Part shown: positions 33,756-42,115 of the stretch, one piece after another
Layout of the letters: each line of letters opens with the position of its first letter
Numbering within the stretch: position 1 is the first letter of the stretch
Origin: Echinicola salinicaeni
Lineage (GTDB): Bacteria; Bacteroidota; Bacteroidia; Cytophagales; Cyclobacteriaceae
DNA length: 64,000 bases
Reading direction: 5' to 3'
Assembly: GCF_014280965.1 (NCBI RefSeq)
Contig: NZ_JACODZ010000001.1
Coordinates: 496,001 to 560,000 of the forward strand
The notes under the pieces: model-generated
What the model saw: the letters and a program-made list of their open reading frames with translations, nothing else
Told to the model about the DNA's origin: nothing
The model's database searches: none
Translations under genes and position numbers: made by a program

Positions 33756-33854
33756 GATGATTTCTTTTTGTTTGAATGACGCCACAAAAATAATTTATTA
33801 AAATGTAAAAGCCTTTTATTTGGAATTTTTTTAACAAAAGGGAATGGGAGACAT

Positions 33855-33885
33855 AAAAAAGGGGATTACCATCAAGGTAATCCCC
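33855..33885 (-). terminator. Terminator of the DUF4397 gene
   Basis: GGGGATTACC-ATCAA-GGTAATCCCC (33861-33885) is a perfect 10 bp stem followed on the minus strand by TTTTTT. Confidence 0.88.
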
Positions 33886-33910
33886 TCCGATTATGCGGTA
33901 ATAGTCGGTT

Positions 33911-34660
33911 TTAATAATTTGGATAGTTTCTTATCACTTGAAGGCTTAGCCCCTTATTCGTTTCTGAGGAATCCATATAGCCTCTTACCACTACGGTATA
34001 GACTCTTTGGCTGCGAAGGTTGAGGTCATCAGCAGTCAGGAGTACTTCACCGGAATTGGCATCTGTCAAAGAAAAATTGCTCATTTCAGCAGGAATCTCT
34101 TCAAAATCAGTTACGTCCATATAAGCTCCATTGGAAAATAATGGTGTTTCGCTGTCATTTATAGTAAGATTGACCTCCGGTGCATCAGGGGAAAGGTGTA
34201 CCAATCTGATCATGGCATTGCCTTCGTTAGGCTCATTCCAATTGTCTTCTGCAATAAGGGTCCCCATATCTGAGTCATCATCTTCTGCAGCATCGATAAA
34301 GAAGAATGAATACGCTTGATTCTCAGTCAAGGTCACGGTAGTGTCCAATAATGAGTTAGCGGCATTTCTGTTTTTGAAAGACAATGTTCTTTCTCCAGTA
34401 AAATAACGTCCATAATTGAAGTAATCAGTATACTCAAAATTATTGGTGTTATAAACCCTTCCATCAGCATAAATACTTACTGATCCCGTTTCAGGTGAGC
34501 CGTGATAGTAAGCTACATAGGCGACAGGACCATCATAATAATCCGTGTCATCATCATCAAGGCAGCTGGTGATCAATAGGGGTGATACAGCCAAGAAAAA
34601 AAGACCCAGGCTTTTTTTCCAATTTTTGAACAGGCTTCTATTCATGATTTGCGTTAACAT
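33911..34660 (-). CDS. DUF4397 surface lipoprotein
   Basis: This 249-residue protein is 244 if the second ATG (34645) is used. A signal with lipobox LITSC is followed by LDDDDTDYYD, a run of aspartates after the lipidated cysteine that in Bacteroidota marks lipoproteins for the outer surface. The body is a DUF4397 domain of beta strands (MIRLVHLSPDAPEVNLTIND). The domain is common in secreted and surface proteins of unknown role. It ends in a strong terminator and is monocistronic. Confidence 0.82.
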   Translation of the reverse strand: MLTQIMNRSLFKNWKKSLGLFFLAVSPLLITSCLDDDDTDYYDGPVAYVAYYHGSPETGSVSIYADGRVYNTNNFEYTDYFNYGRYFTGERTLSFKNRNAANSLLDTTVTLTENQAYSFFFIDAAEDDDSDMGTLIAEDNWNEPNEGNAMIRLVHLSPDAPEVNLTINDSETPLFSNGAYMDVTDFEEIPAEMSNFSLTDANSGEVLLTADDLNLRSQRVYTVVVRGYMDSSETNKGLSLQVIRNYPNY

Positions 34661-35044
34661 AATACTGTTGGTTTAATCTATTTTTTTGTTGTTTTTCTTT
34701 GCTTTTCCCCAAAACGTAAGGTCACAAAGAAACGCTACAAGGCCTTGAAATTTTTTTGTGAATTTTTACCAAAGCGACTGCTGTTATTATTGGCTCCATA
34801 TGAAATTTAGTGTGGTTAAACCTTAATAAGGAAAACAAAGTAAAGGTTACCCCTGTAAATCATATAGAACCTTATTATTTAAAGAAAAAGGACTGGTTTT
34901 TGAGTTAATATTGCTGGGCTTGGGAACATCTTTACCATTTAAATGTTCTTTAAGGGATTTAAAGATTGGGATTAAGGGGATTTTAAAAAAATCAGCCTTA
35001 ATTTTGAGGACGATTATACGAAGTAGATAAACTCAGTAGAAGGA
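34661..35044. other. Divergent intergenic region
   Basis: There is no gene or recognised repeat in 384 bases between two divergent transcription units. It must hold both promoters. Long T- and A-runs prevent a confident -33/-7 call by eye. Confidence 0.5.
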
Positions 35045-36154
35045 ATGTTATTTAGCTTATTTAAAAAGAATAAAGGAGAGAAGAAAAGAGGGAGTCAGTA
35101 TTTGTCACTGAAGGTAAGGGAAGTTAAAAGGGAAACTTCTGAGGCCATTAGTATATATTTTGAACAGCCAGAGCCCTATTTGGACTATAAGCCTGGACAG
35201 TTTTTGACATTGATATTGGAGGTAAATGGTAAAGAAGAACGTAGATCTTATAGTTTATGTACTTCTCCCTATGTAGACCCACATCCAGGGATAACCGTCA
35301 AGAAAATTGATGGTGGCTTGGTGTCCAATTATTTGAATGATCATATCAAGCCAGGGAAGACCATAGAGGTCATGAAGCCATTAGGACATTTTACCACAGA
35401 TTTTCATTCTAAAAACAAGAACCATTTTGTGATGATAGCTGGAGGAAGTGGTATTACTCCGATTATGGGAATAACTAAGTCAGTATTGGTCAATGAGCCA
35501 CTATCCAAGGTGACTTTGATATACTGTAACCGATCTGAAGATCAGATTATTTTTGATGATCAGTTGACAGCACTCTGCAATAAGTATGAAGGGCGCTTTG
35601 AGGTAGTACATACACTGTCCCAACCTAAGGAGGAATGGACTGGATTGAAAGGAAGGCTGAATGAGGAAATGATAGCCGATATAGTGAAGGAGAAGCATTA
35701 TGCTGATGCGGATAAGGAGATTTATTTTTTATGTGGCCCGGAAGGATTGATGGAAGGAAGTGTGGAGGCACTGCTTAAGATGAATGTGTCCCATGATAAT
35801 ATCCACAGAGAGAGTTTTTATACCTCCTCATCTGATGAGGCAGAAAAAGCTCATGAAGAGGAAAATGCCAATATTGAACTTACCCGAGAAGTGAGTATTA
35901 ATCTTGAGGGGGAGGAGCATAGCTTTGAAGTGCCTGCAGGAAAAACTATCCTTGAAGCGGGCTTGGATGAAGGGTATGATATGCCTTATAGCTGCCAAAG
36001 TGGCTTGTGTACGGCTTGTAGAGGCAAGCTGGTGAGTGGTGAAGTAAGTATGGATCAGGATGCGGGGTTGAGCAAAAATGAAAAAGAAGAAGGTTATATT
36101 CTTTGCTGTGTGTCCCATCCAAAGACAGGAGATGTAAAAGTAGATATAGGCTAA
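35045..36154 (+). CDS. PaaE-like ferredoxin:NAD(P)H reductase with 2Fe-2S domain
   Basis: This 369-residue cytoplasmic electron-transfer protein has a FAD domain with RRSYSLCTSP (the RxYS flavin motif, ~61-70), an NAD domain with AGGSGITPIMGI (~130-141) and FLCGPEGLMEG, and a C-terminal plant-type [2Fe-2S] ferredoxin whose four cysteines lie in YSCQSGLCTACRG and ILCCVSHP. It passes electrons from NAD(P)H to an oxygenase or hydroxylase, as PaaE (PaaK) does in phenylacetyl-CoA epoxidation. No oxygenase gene lies nearby, so the partner is elsewhere. The downstream membrane protein starts at its stop codon. Confidence 0.9.
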   Translation: MLFSLFKKNKGEKKRGSQYLSLKVREVKRETSEAISIYFEQPEPYLDYKPGQFLTLILEVNGKEERRSYSLCTSPYVDPHPGITVKKIDGGLVSNYLNDHIKPGKTIEVMKPLGHFTTDFHSKNKNHFVMIAGGSGITPIMGITKSVLVNEPLSKVTLIYCNRSEDQIIFDDQLTALCNKYEGRFEVVHTLSQPKEEWTGLKGRLNEEMIADIVKEKHYADADKEIYFLCGPEGLMEGSVEALLKMNVSHDNIHRESFYTSSSDEAEKAHEEENANIELTREVSINLEGEEHSFEVPAGKTILEAGLDEGYDMPYSCQSGLCTACRGKLVSGEVSMDQDAGLSKNEKEEGYILCCVSHPKTGDVKVDIG

Positions 36155-36645
36155 TGCTAGAAGTGATGAAGAGAAATTTTAGGCTGCTTGAGCGAAATGT
36201 ATTGATACTTATCGCCATCCCCTTGCCGGTGTTTGCTTTTGCCTATTTGTATACAAGCAGTGGCAATATGGAATTGGACTTGCCACAGTTGTCTGAGAAG
36301 CTAAATACAATTGGGTTAGTATCAGTAGGTGCAATTTTAATTGCTCAATTTGTACTGTTTAACCAAGGATTGAGAAATTTAAGAAATCCTGATATGCCAC
36401 TCGAAGTAAAATTGGAAAAATATGCTCGGCTCACCATGCTACGGTTTTGGATGCTCTTTGTTTCCGGGTTTCTATGTGGTGCTGGATTATTGTTTTTTGA
36501 TAATCCGGGTTTTACCATTGGATATGCGCTGACATTGGGATTTGTTTCATTGGGCAAACCCACTCCGGATAGGATCATCAGGTTGTTAAAGCTTAAAGGA
36601 GAGCAAAGGGCCACTGTCGCTGAGTTTGGCAGAAGAGATGAATAG
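36154..36645 (+). CDS. Hypothetical four-helix membrane protein
   Basis: I choose the ATG at 36154, which overlaps the stop of the reductase by one base (TAATG). Earlier frames run inside that gene. The 163-residue protein has a hydrophobic helix near the N-terminus (ERNVLILIAIPLPVFAFAYL), a second (GLVSVGAILIAQFVLF) and two more (FWMLFVSGFLCGAGLLF, GYALTLGFVSLG). The family is not recognised. Coupled translation suggests a membrane partner of the reductase, but this is inference. A terminator follows at once. Confidence 0.75.
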   Translation: MLEVMKRNFRLLERNVLILIAIPLPVFAFAYLYTSSGNMELDLPQLSEKLNTIGLVSVGAILIAQFVLFNQGLRNLRNPDMPLEVKLEKYARLTMLRFWMLFVSGFLCGAGLLFFDNPGFTIGYALTLGFVSLGKPTPDRIIRLLKLKGEQRATVAEFGRRDE

Positions 36646-36681
36646 AAAAAGGCATCGGAATCAATTTCCGATGCCTTTTTT
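36646..36681 (+). terminator. Rho-independent terminator
   Basis: The 15 bp stem AAAAAGGCATCGGAA / TTCCGATGCCTTTTT begins one base after the membrane-protein stop codon and ends in T-runs. Confidence 0.92.
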
Positions 36682-37052
36682 GGTTTTTTATATATCTGCT
36701 ATTTTAATAGTGAATAATTAAGACGAATAGGAATTGTGTCTGTTTTTAAATGTAATTCTCTTTCAACTTCTGTCATTCTATCAATATTTTTTGAAAATGA
36801 GGCCACTGGTGTCATTGCGAACGTAGTGTAGCAATCTCGTTCTAAGAGTAACCAGTCAACTGTAATCAGACCTCGGTAAACGCAGTCATTCCTACGGAGA
36901 AGGAATCTCTTTTACTAATCGTATTGAAGCCATATCAACATAAAATATTATCAACCACAGATTCACTGAATGAACACAGATGGATTCAAGTCATTGCAAT
37001 CCCAAACTGTAATCAGATCCTTGACACGTCATACGAATAATTAGATGCTGTT
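36682..37052. other. Intergenic region with TIR-core-like repeat
   Basis: There is no gene. A stretch around 36805-36920 (GTGTCATTGCGAACG, GCAATCTCGTT, GGAATCTCTT) resembles the cores of elements M2 and M3, but no inverted ends could be paired. AACCACAGATTCACTGAATGA (36954-36974) resembles the CACGGATTCCAC motif inside the M1 family. Confidence 0.5.
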
Positions 37053-37976
37053 TTAATATTTTTCTATGGAGATCATTCCTGAACCGATATTCCCCTTAAT
37101 GGTATAGGCAGCACCATGGTCAATAAGCAAATGGTCACTTGAAGACTGTTTGCCGACTTTGACCATGCCACTTCCTGCATTCATGTCATAGTTATAATTG
37201 TCCAGCAAGGCATTGGCTTTGACTTTGAACATTCCTGAAGAGCCTGAAAAGGAGGTGTTGGGGCCAAAGCCGACTTTTTTGGCATTCATCATACCGGAAG
37301 ATAACTTTAGCGCTCCTAAAGTAGATATATCTTCCAGGTCCACACTTCCAGAAGTGATTTTTACATTTAATTCACCTGCAACATGTCTGGCTGTGATCTT
37401 ACCACTGCTAGAGCTCAAAGAAGTATTTCCTTTAATATATTCCAAGTCCATGATTCCACTGGTCATTTTACAGTCTACATCCCCCTCCACATTGTTGACT
37501 TCTATTTTTCCTGAGGAACCGGCTAATCTTAAATTACCGGAGATATCTTCAATATGAATGATTCCTGAGCTTGCCTTTAATTCAGTAAGTTCAGAGGCCA
37601 CGCCCTTTATATGCATTTTTCCAGAAGAGTTAACAGCTTTAAGCATAATGACTTCAGGACCTGTAATATGGATATATCTTTTGTTCTTATTGTTGTTCCA
37701 GTTCCCGGTTTTTTGGTAAGAGATTTTAAGGGTGTTTCCTACTGTAACAAAGATCAGGTTTTTGTCGCCATTCTGATCATCACCGAGATCAGCAGTGACT
37801 TCTATGGATGATTGGGATGCATTGCCTTCATAGCTTAAGGAAATACTTCCTCCCTGGATTTCCAGTTTTTCAATATTGTCAAATGACTTTTCGATTTTTG
37901 ATTGGCCCTGGCTGTGTCCCAGGCTAATTCCAAAAAGGAATAATAGGAAGCCAATATAACGGAATGAAGTTTTCAT
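37053..37976 (-). CDS. DUF4097-type beta-helical envelope protein
   Basis: This 307-residue protein has a signal peptide (FLLFLFGISLGHSQ, cleavage near 23). The mature part is a run of short strand repeats alternating glycine, serine and asparagine (KMHIKGVASELTELKASSGI, GNLRLAGSSGKIEV, GNTSLSSSSGKITA). This is the pattern of DUF4097/GIN-domain auto-transporter-like right-handed helices. It is exported and probably lies at the outer membrane. Function unknown. It is the last gene of the ECF sigma operon. Confidence 0.8.
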   Translation of the reverse strand: MKTSFRYIGFLLFLFGISLGHSQGQSKIEKSFDNIEKLEIQGGSISLSYEGNASQSSIEVTADLGDDQNGDKNLIFVTVGNTLKISYQKTGNWNNNKNKRYIHITGPEVIMLKAVNSSGKMHIKGVASELTELKASSGIIHIEDISGNLRLAGSSGKIEVNNVEGDVDCKMTSGIMDLEYIKGNTSLSSSSGKITARHVAGELNVKITSGSVDLEDISTLGALKLSSGMMNAKKVGFGPNTSFSGSSGMFKVKANALLDNYNYDMNAGSGMVKVGKQSSSDHLLIDHGAAYTIKGNIGSGMISIEKY

Positions 37977-38034
37977 AGTTTTAATGGTTTATGTTCAAGG
38001 AAGCATTGGGTAGGTGGTGTGTATTTGCTGATGT

Positions 38035-38829
38035 TTAAAGGATTATTCCAAAACTAAGTGCATTAACTTCTGGTCCTTTTCCGGTTTGGAATACAGGGTT
38101 GAGGTCATAATTAAGGTAGAAGTCAACCTCTCCAACCCCAAGGGTCAATCTTCCACCATACCTAAGGTCATTGTTAAACATATTTGACTTCTCGAATTTT
38201 TTATGGGACTTGCCTTCTTCATCCTCATAGACAAACTTGCCTCTTCCACCAAGTCTATATCCTATATACGGGCCAAGTCCTATTCTGATTTTTCCATTTT
38301 CGCTATGGTAGCTCGGGATAAGACTGAAATTCGCATAGGAAGATGATATTTTGGATTTGGTACCCTCTCCATCTTCAAAAGGTTCAAAAACAATCCCATC
38401 ATCGGTTTTGAGAGGAATCAGGTCTGAATCCTCCAGTTTGAAATTATACCAACTTACGCCAAGGGCTGGATTAAATGTAAAATGTTTGCCGAGGGAATAA
38501 ACGTGCTGATAATTCAAGCCGACATTCCAGCTTCCCCAAGCTTTAATAGTAGGAGAGGAAGGGTCATTTACCCAGGTATTGATCCCAAGGTCTATATTGA
38601 ACCTTTTTTCATAGTTGCGCTTTTTCGGACCATCTGTTTCTACAATAACATCACTGCATCCTTCTGTATTTATGGTCCATGATCTGTCAGCATATTTTTC
38701 ATAAATCCATTGGTTTCCAAAAAGACGAAAATTTTTCACTTTCACCACCTCTTTTTCATCACTTTCCTGTGCGATGGAAATTGCTGGAATACAGGTGGAA
38801 AGGCAAATAAATAAAAGTAGTTTTTTCAT
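38035..38829 (-). CDS. Outer-membrane beta-barrel protein, paralogue 1
   Basis: This 264-residue protein has a signal peptide (LLLFICLSTCIPAISIAQ). The C-terminal half consists of amphipathic strands ending in aromatic residues and closing with NALSFGIIL, typical of a small OM barrel (8-10 strands). It resembles the 338-residue neighbour in KAWGSWNVGLNY, GVSWYNFK and KGPEVNALSFG, so the two are paralogues. It has no catalytic motif. It is exported and stands in the sigma-factor operon, so it is a likely member of the regulon. Confidence 0.78.
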   Translation of the reverse strand: MKKLLLFICLSTCIPAISIAQESDEKEVVKVKNFRLFGNQWIYEKYADRSWTINTEGCSDVIVETDGPKKRNYEKRFNIDLGINTWVNDPSSPTIKAWGSWNVGLNYQHVYSLGKHFTFNPALGVSWYNFKLEDSDLIPLKTDDGIVFEPFEDGEGTKSKISSSYANFSLIPSYHSENGKIRIGLGPYIGYRLGGRGKFVYEDEEGKSHKKFEKSNMFNNDLRYGGRLTLGVGEVDFYLNYDLNPVFQTGKGPEVNALSFGIIL

Positions 38830-38860
38830 TATTTTAATTTAATAGTATTATTCTTTCATA

Positions 38861-39877
38861 TTAAAAAACAAGGCCAAAAGTGATAGGGTTGAGTGCTGGT
38901 CCCTTATCGTCTTGGAATAGCTCGTTTAAGTCATAAGTGGAGAAGAATGTGATTCGTCCCACACCGATTTCTCCTCTAATGCCATAGCGTACATTATTTA
39001 GGTATATGCCCGTATTAAGCTTGTCTTTTTGTCTTCCTGAACCACCAAGTTCCCTGTAGACAAATTTGCTTCTTCCTCCTACGCGATAGCCAAAATAGGG
39101 GCCCGCTGCTATTTTAATTCCTTTATGACCATTATCATTGATCCTGCCAAAGTCCAGTCTCAATAAGGTCATGGCGGTAATATAGGAAGCACTGACTTTG
39201 CTTTTAAATCCATCCACATCAGTTCTTTGGATAAAGTCAATTCCTTCATCGCCTCTTACAGCCTGAAAATCCCTGTTTTCAAATTTGAAATTGTACCATT
39301 GCATCCCCAGTCCGAAGTCCCAATAGAATCCTTTTGAAAGTTTTTGGCTGGCCATCCAGTTAAGTCCTACGTTCCAACTTCCCCAGCCTTTTACCGCATA
39401 GGGATTGTCTGATGTGGGGAAACTTCCGTCTTGGAGATAGTTGTTGATCCCCAGATCAAAATTGAAGAAGGTGCGGAAGGGGGGCTCGACCTTTTTCTTT
39501 TTTTCAAGTCGGACTTTTGTGTTTGGTCCAGATTCGTCAACAATGACCTTTATTCTACCTACTGATACAGTAGTTTCAGGACCATGTTCCTCCACGCGTA
39601 CGATCTCTTTATTATCTCCTTCATCTTTGCTAAGTTCTACGACGGTAAGTTCTCCCGTTTCTTCATCTAATTCTAAATCCAATTCACGGATGATCTGGTT
39701 TACATCCAATGCCTTTAACTTTTCGAAATCCTCCTTATTGTCTACTAGGATAACTATACGGCCCGAATGTCCATATTCTACGATGATGCTGTCTTTGGCA
39801 GCCTGGTAGCTTTCATTGAAAGCAAAAGCTGTCTGCACAAATGCCATAAAAATCATGGCTAAAACATATCTTTTCAT
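38861..39877 (-). CDS. Outer-membrane beta-barrel protein, paralogue 2
   Basis: This 338-residue protein has a signal peptide (LAMIFMAFVQTAFAF). A charged domain (residues ~30-150) is rich in Glu, Val and Lys and is absent from paralogue 1. The barrel shares VKGWGSWNVGLNWMA, GMQWYNFKFENRDF and DKGPALNPITFGLVF with paralogue 1. It probably arose by duplication. The extra N-terminal domain may face the periplasm and contact the anti-sigma protein; that is speculation. Confidence 0.78.
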   Translation of the reverse strand: MKRYVLAMIFMAFVQTAFAFNESYQAAKDSIIVEYGHSGRIVILVDNKEDFEKLKALDVNQIIRELDLELDEETGELTVVELSKDEGDNKEIVRVEEHGPETTVSVGRIKVIVDESGPNTKVRLEKKKKVEPPFRTFFNFDLGINNYLQDGSFPTSDNPYAVKGWGSWNVGLNWMASQKLSKGFYWDFGLGMQWYNFKFENRDFQAVRGDEGIDFIQRTDVDGFKSKVSASYITAMTLLRLDFGRINDNGHKGIKIAAGPYFGYRVGGRSKFVYRELGGSGRQKDKLNTGIYLNNVRYGIRGEIGVGRITFFSTYDLNELFQDDKGPALNPITFGLVF

Positions 39878-39901
39878 ATTATTATCGATTAAAGTATTCG
39901 C

Positions 39902-40702
39902 TTAATTATCCTCTTTTTTACTGATCAATGAGGCAAATAGATTGTTTTTTGCATCCTGCAGGTCTGCATAACCTTTATCTACTTTGCCAATTAATCCTCC
40001 GAGGGTATTGATTTTTTCACCTATTTCCGAGACCAAATTTTCTTTTTGTGGTTTTTCTGAAATCCCGCTTGATTTGATCTTTACTGTATAAGCCACAGGC
40101 TCTTCTTTTTTGTCTACAGTACCATTGTCGGCGATGAGTTCATCTATAGAGATTTTTTTGTTTTCCAATTCAGGTAAACCTAGGTCTCTTTCAGGTTTGA
40201 TTTCTGGAGCCTTTTCAATTGTTTTGCGATTTGATGCAGCTGCTACTAAGGAATTGTCTGGAAGTAGTTCTTTTTGCAGATTTTCTTTAGTAGGAGCAGG
40301 CTTGCTTTTAATGACCGGTTTATGGTCCTTTTCATCTTCTACCTTTTCAGTATCATTATTGGCATCTATTGGCTTTTCTATTTTTTCCACAGATTGTCGG
40401 CTTGAATCAGTGGGCACAACAGCACTTTGTGTTAGGGACTCCTGATTTAAAGCTGGTGTTTGCTCTGCAAGCATGGGGTAGTTTTCCTTATTTTCAGTAA
40501 AGTCAATGCGCCACAAAAGAATTGTAAGCGCAAAAATCCCGATGATCACAGCCGCTACCTTTATCCAGGCCGGTTTATTGGATTTTTTTTGATGTCCAAG
40601 CTGAGCGTCCAATCTTTCCCAGCTTAAATTGCTTGGCCTTTCTTGATGCTGTTTTAGTTTTTGGCTAAATAGCTCATCTATTGGGTGTTTTTGACTATCC
40701 AT
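39902..40702 (-). CDS. Anti-sigma factor-like single-pass membrane protein
   Basis: This 266-residue protein has a cytoplasmic N-terminus (1-45, basic), one membrane helix (KVAAVIIGIFALTILLW, ~48-64) and a long, low-complexity periplasmic part rich in Glu, Lys, Pro and Asn. The gene starts 7 bp inside the end of the sigma-factor gene, as anti-sigma genes often do. The cytoplasmic segment has no ZAS zinc motif (no HxxxCxxC). It is inferred to hold the sigma factor inactive until an envelope signal arrives. Confidence 0.72.
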   Translation of the reverse strand: MDSQKHPIDELFSQKLKQHQERPSNLSWERLDAQLGHQKKSNKPAWIKVAAVIIGIFALTILLWRIDFTENKENYPMLAEQTPALNQESLTQSAVVPTDSSRQSVEKIEKPIDANNDTEKVEDEKDHKPVIKSKPAPTKENLQKELLPDNSLVAAASNRKTIEKAPEIKPERDLGLPELENKKISIDELIADNGTVDKKEEPVAYTVKIKSSGISEKPQKENLVSEIGEKINTLGGLIGKVDKGYADLQDAKNNLFASLISKKEDN

Positions 40703-41264
40703 TGATACTCCTTTCTTTTAATTGTAATTGGGCGATCTTTTGTTTGAGAAGTGCTCTTGCTCTGCTCAATTGGGATTTGGAAGTGTTTTCAGCAATTCCT
40801 AAAAGCTCACTTATTTCAGCATGCGTATAACCTTCGATGGCATAGAGGTTAAATACCGTTTTATACCCTACAGGTAATTCACTGATCATTTCCATAAGCT
40901 CATCGGCTTCCATATCCACAGACTCGTACTTGGTGTTGCCAGCAATTAGGTCATGCTCCAAATGTACTTCCATCGCTAACTTTTGATGCTTCCTAAGGGC
41001 CAATAGGGACTGGGTGACGATGATGCGTTTCATCCAGCCTTCAAAACTGCCCTTGTGTTCATACTGTGGAAGTTTATCAAATATTCTCATAAAGCCTTCT
41101 ATCATCACGTCCTCTGCCATGTTCCGATCCTTGATATAACGACGGCAGATTATCAAAAACTTTCCAGCATACTGATCATATAGGTGCTTTTGGGCGTTTC
41201 TGTTTCCCTTTAAGCAACCTTTGATGATGTCAGCTTCTGTTGTAAAAGTTTTTCTTATAAACAT
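40695..41264 (-). CDS. ECF-type RNA polymerase sigma factor
   Basis: This 189-residue protein starts at the ATG at 41264 (MFIRKTFTTEAD); an upstream ATG in frame would add 34 unconserved residues. Sigma region 2 contains FLIICRRYIKDRNMAEDVMI and EGFMRIFDKLPQY. Region 4 contains ELPVGYKTVFNLYAIEGYTH, then AEISELLGIAENTSKSQLSR. It is of the Bacteroidota ECF type. It heads the operon sigma, anti-sigma, barrel, barrel, DUF4097. Upstream (41265-41450) is the expected autoregulated promoter, but I find no distinctive -35/-10 pair by eye. Confidence 0.9.
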   Translation of the reverse strand: MFIRKTFTTEADIIKGCLKGNRNAQKHLYDQYAGKFLIICRRYIKDRNMAEDVMIEGFMRIFDKLPQYEHKGSFEGWMKRIIVTQSLLALRKHQKLAMEVHLEHDLIAGNTKYESVDMEADELMEMISELPVGYKTVFNLYAIEGYTHAEISELLGIAENTSKSQLSRARALLKQKIAQLQLKERSING

Positions 41265-41505
41265 GATATTTTGTATTCCTTCGACAATGTTTGTTAATAG
41301 AGGTCTCAGGGAATCCGCAAAAAGGCTTGTGATCAGTAAAGGACAAACACAATGTGCGGGTTTCAATAAGGTAGATACAATTTACACAAAAAGGGTTGCA
41401 TGGGGGTGTGAAAAAAAATGTGAAATTTTAATAGATGGTAAAATATAGCCTTTCAATAGGCAGTCTCTAAATAGCGTTTTGCAGTGTTTTTTCGTTTGGA
41501 CGACA

Positions 41506-41538
41506 AATAAAAAGGCATCCTGATGAAATCAAGATGCC
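41506..41538 (-). terminator. Terminator of the lipoprotein gene
   Basis: GGCATCcTGAT-GAA-ATCAaGATGCC (41514-41538, one mismatch) is preceded on the plus strand by an A-run, i.e. followed by T on the minus strand. Confidence 0.75.
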
Positions 41539-41567
41539 CTAGAGTTTTTCTAATAGTTAGTGACCTT

Positions 41568-42050
41568 TTAATAGGCCGCTTTATAGTTGATGAGAATTTC
41601 CAGTTGGGACCATTCTCCATCGATGACCTCCACTGGCTGGATATAGGTGTCCAAATCGAATACATTGGCAAAATATCCATCTTCTTCAACCGTGAAAATG
41701 GAATATGCCCCAGGGGGGAGGCCAATCACAAAACTGCCATCTTCCTCCGTTTCAATTTCCGCCACCATGGGAGTTTCTATTTCAGTAAATAGTAGATCCC
41801 CCATTTTGGCTTCATTGATATGGGTCCGCTCATAAATCCTGATCTTTCTTTTTACCTTTTCTTTGGGTGGCTTTTCAGGAACATTATTATCATCTGAAAT
41901 AGTTGGCATTAGATTGCCTTCCACCCAGTACACTTGTCCCATAATTCCTTGTGTATCCACCCGCTGGGCTTTACATCCGAATAAAATTGAAGCTAGCCCT
42001 AGCGTAAAAAATGAATAGGCTAAAGTTCTTAGTATTTGCTTGGTTTTCAT
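41568..42050 (-). CDS. Lipoprotein with carboxypeptidase-regulatory-like fold
   Basis: Start chosen at 42050 (MKTKQILRTLAYSFFTLGLA); a farther ATG lacks a signal. The lipobox SILFGC is followed by KAQR. The mature ~135 residues have a motif of Ig-like carboxypeptidase regulatory domains (AEIETEEDGSFVIGLPPGAY then SIFTVEEDGYF), a beta-sandwich typical of exported Bacteroidota proteins. There is no enzyme domain, so it is structural or a carbohydrate- or protein-binding module. It lies 65 bp downstream of the MBL gene on the same strand. Confidence 0.75.
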   Translation of the reverse strand: MKTKQILRTLAYSFFTLGLASILFGCKAQRVDTQGIMGQVYWVEGNLMPTISDDNNVPEKPPKEKVKRKIRIYERTHINEAKMGDLLFTEIETPMVAEIETEEDGSFVIGLPPGAYSIFTVEEDGYFANVFDLDTYIQPVEVIDGEWSQLEILINYKAAY

Positions 42051-42115
42051 GTGATAATGTGTTGTGTAAAATAATGGTAGTTGAATTATTACCATCATAA
42101 ATTATGCCCTATTTA

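Noticed and set aside
33756-33785. Longer PurB start at 33785
   Set aside because: The ten added residues are not like PurB. The ATG at 33755 gives the conserved N-terminus.
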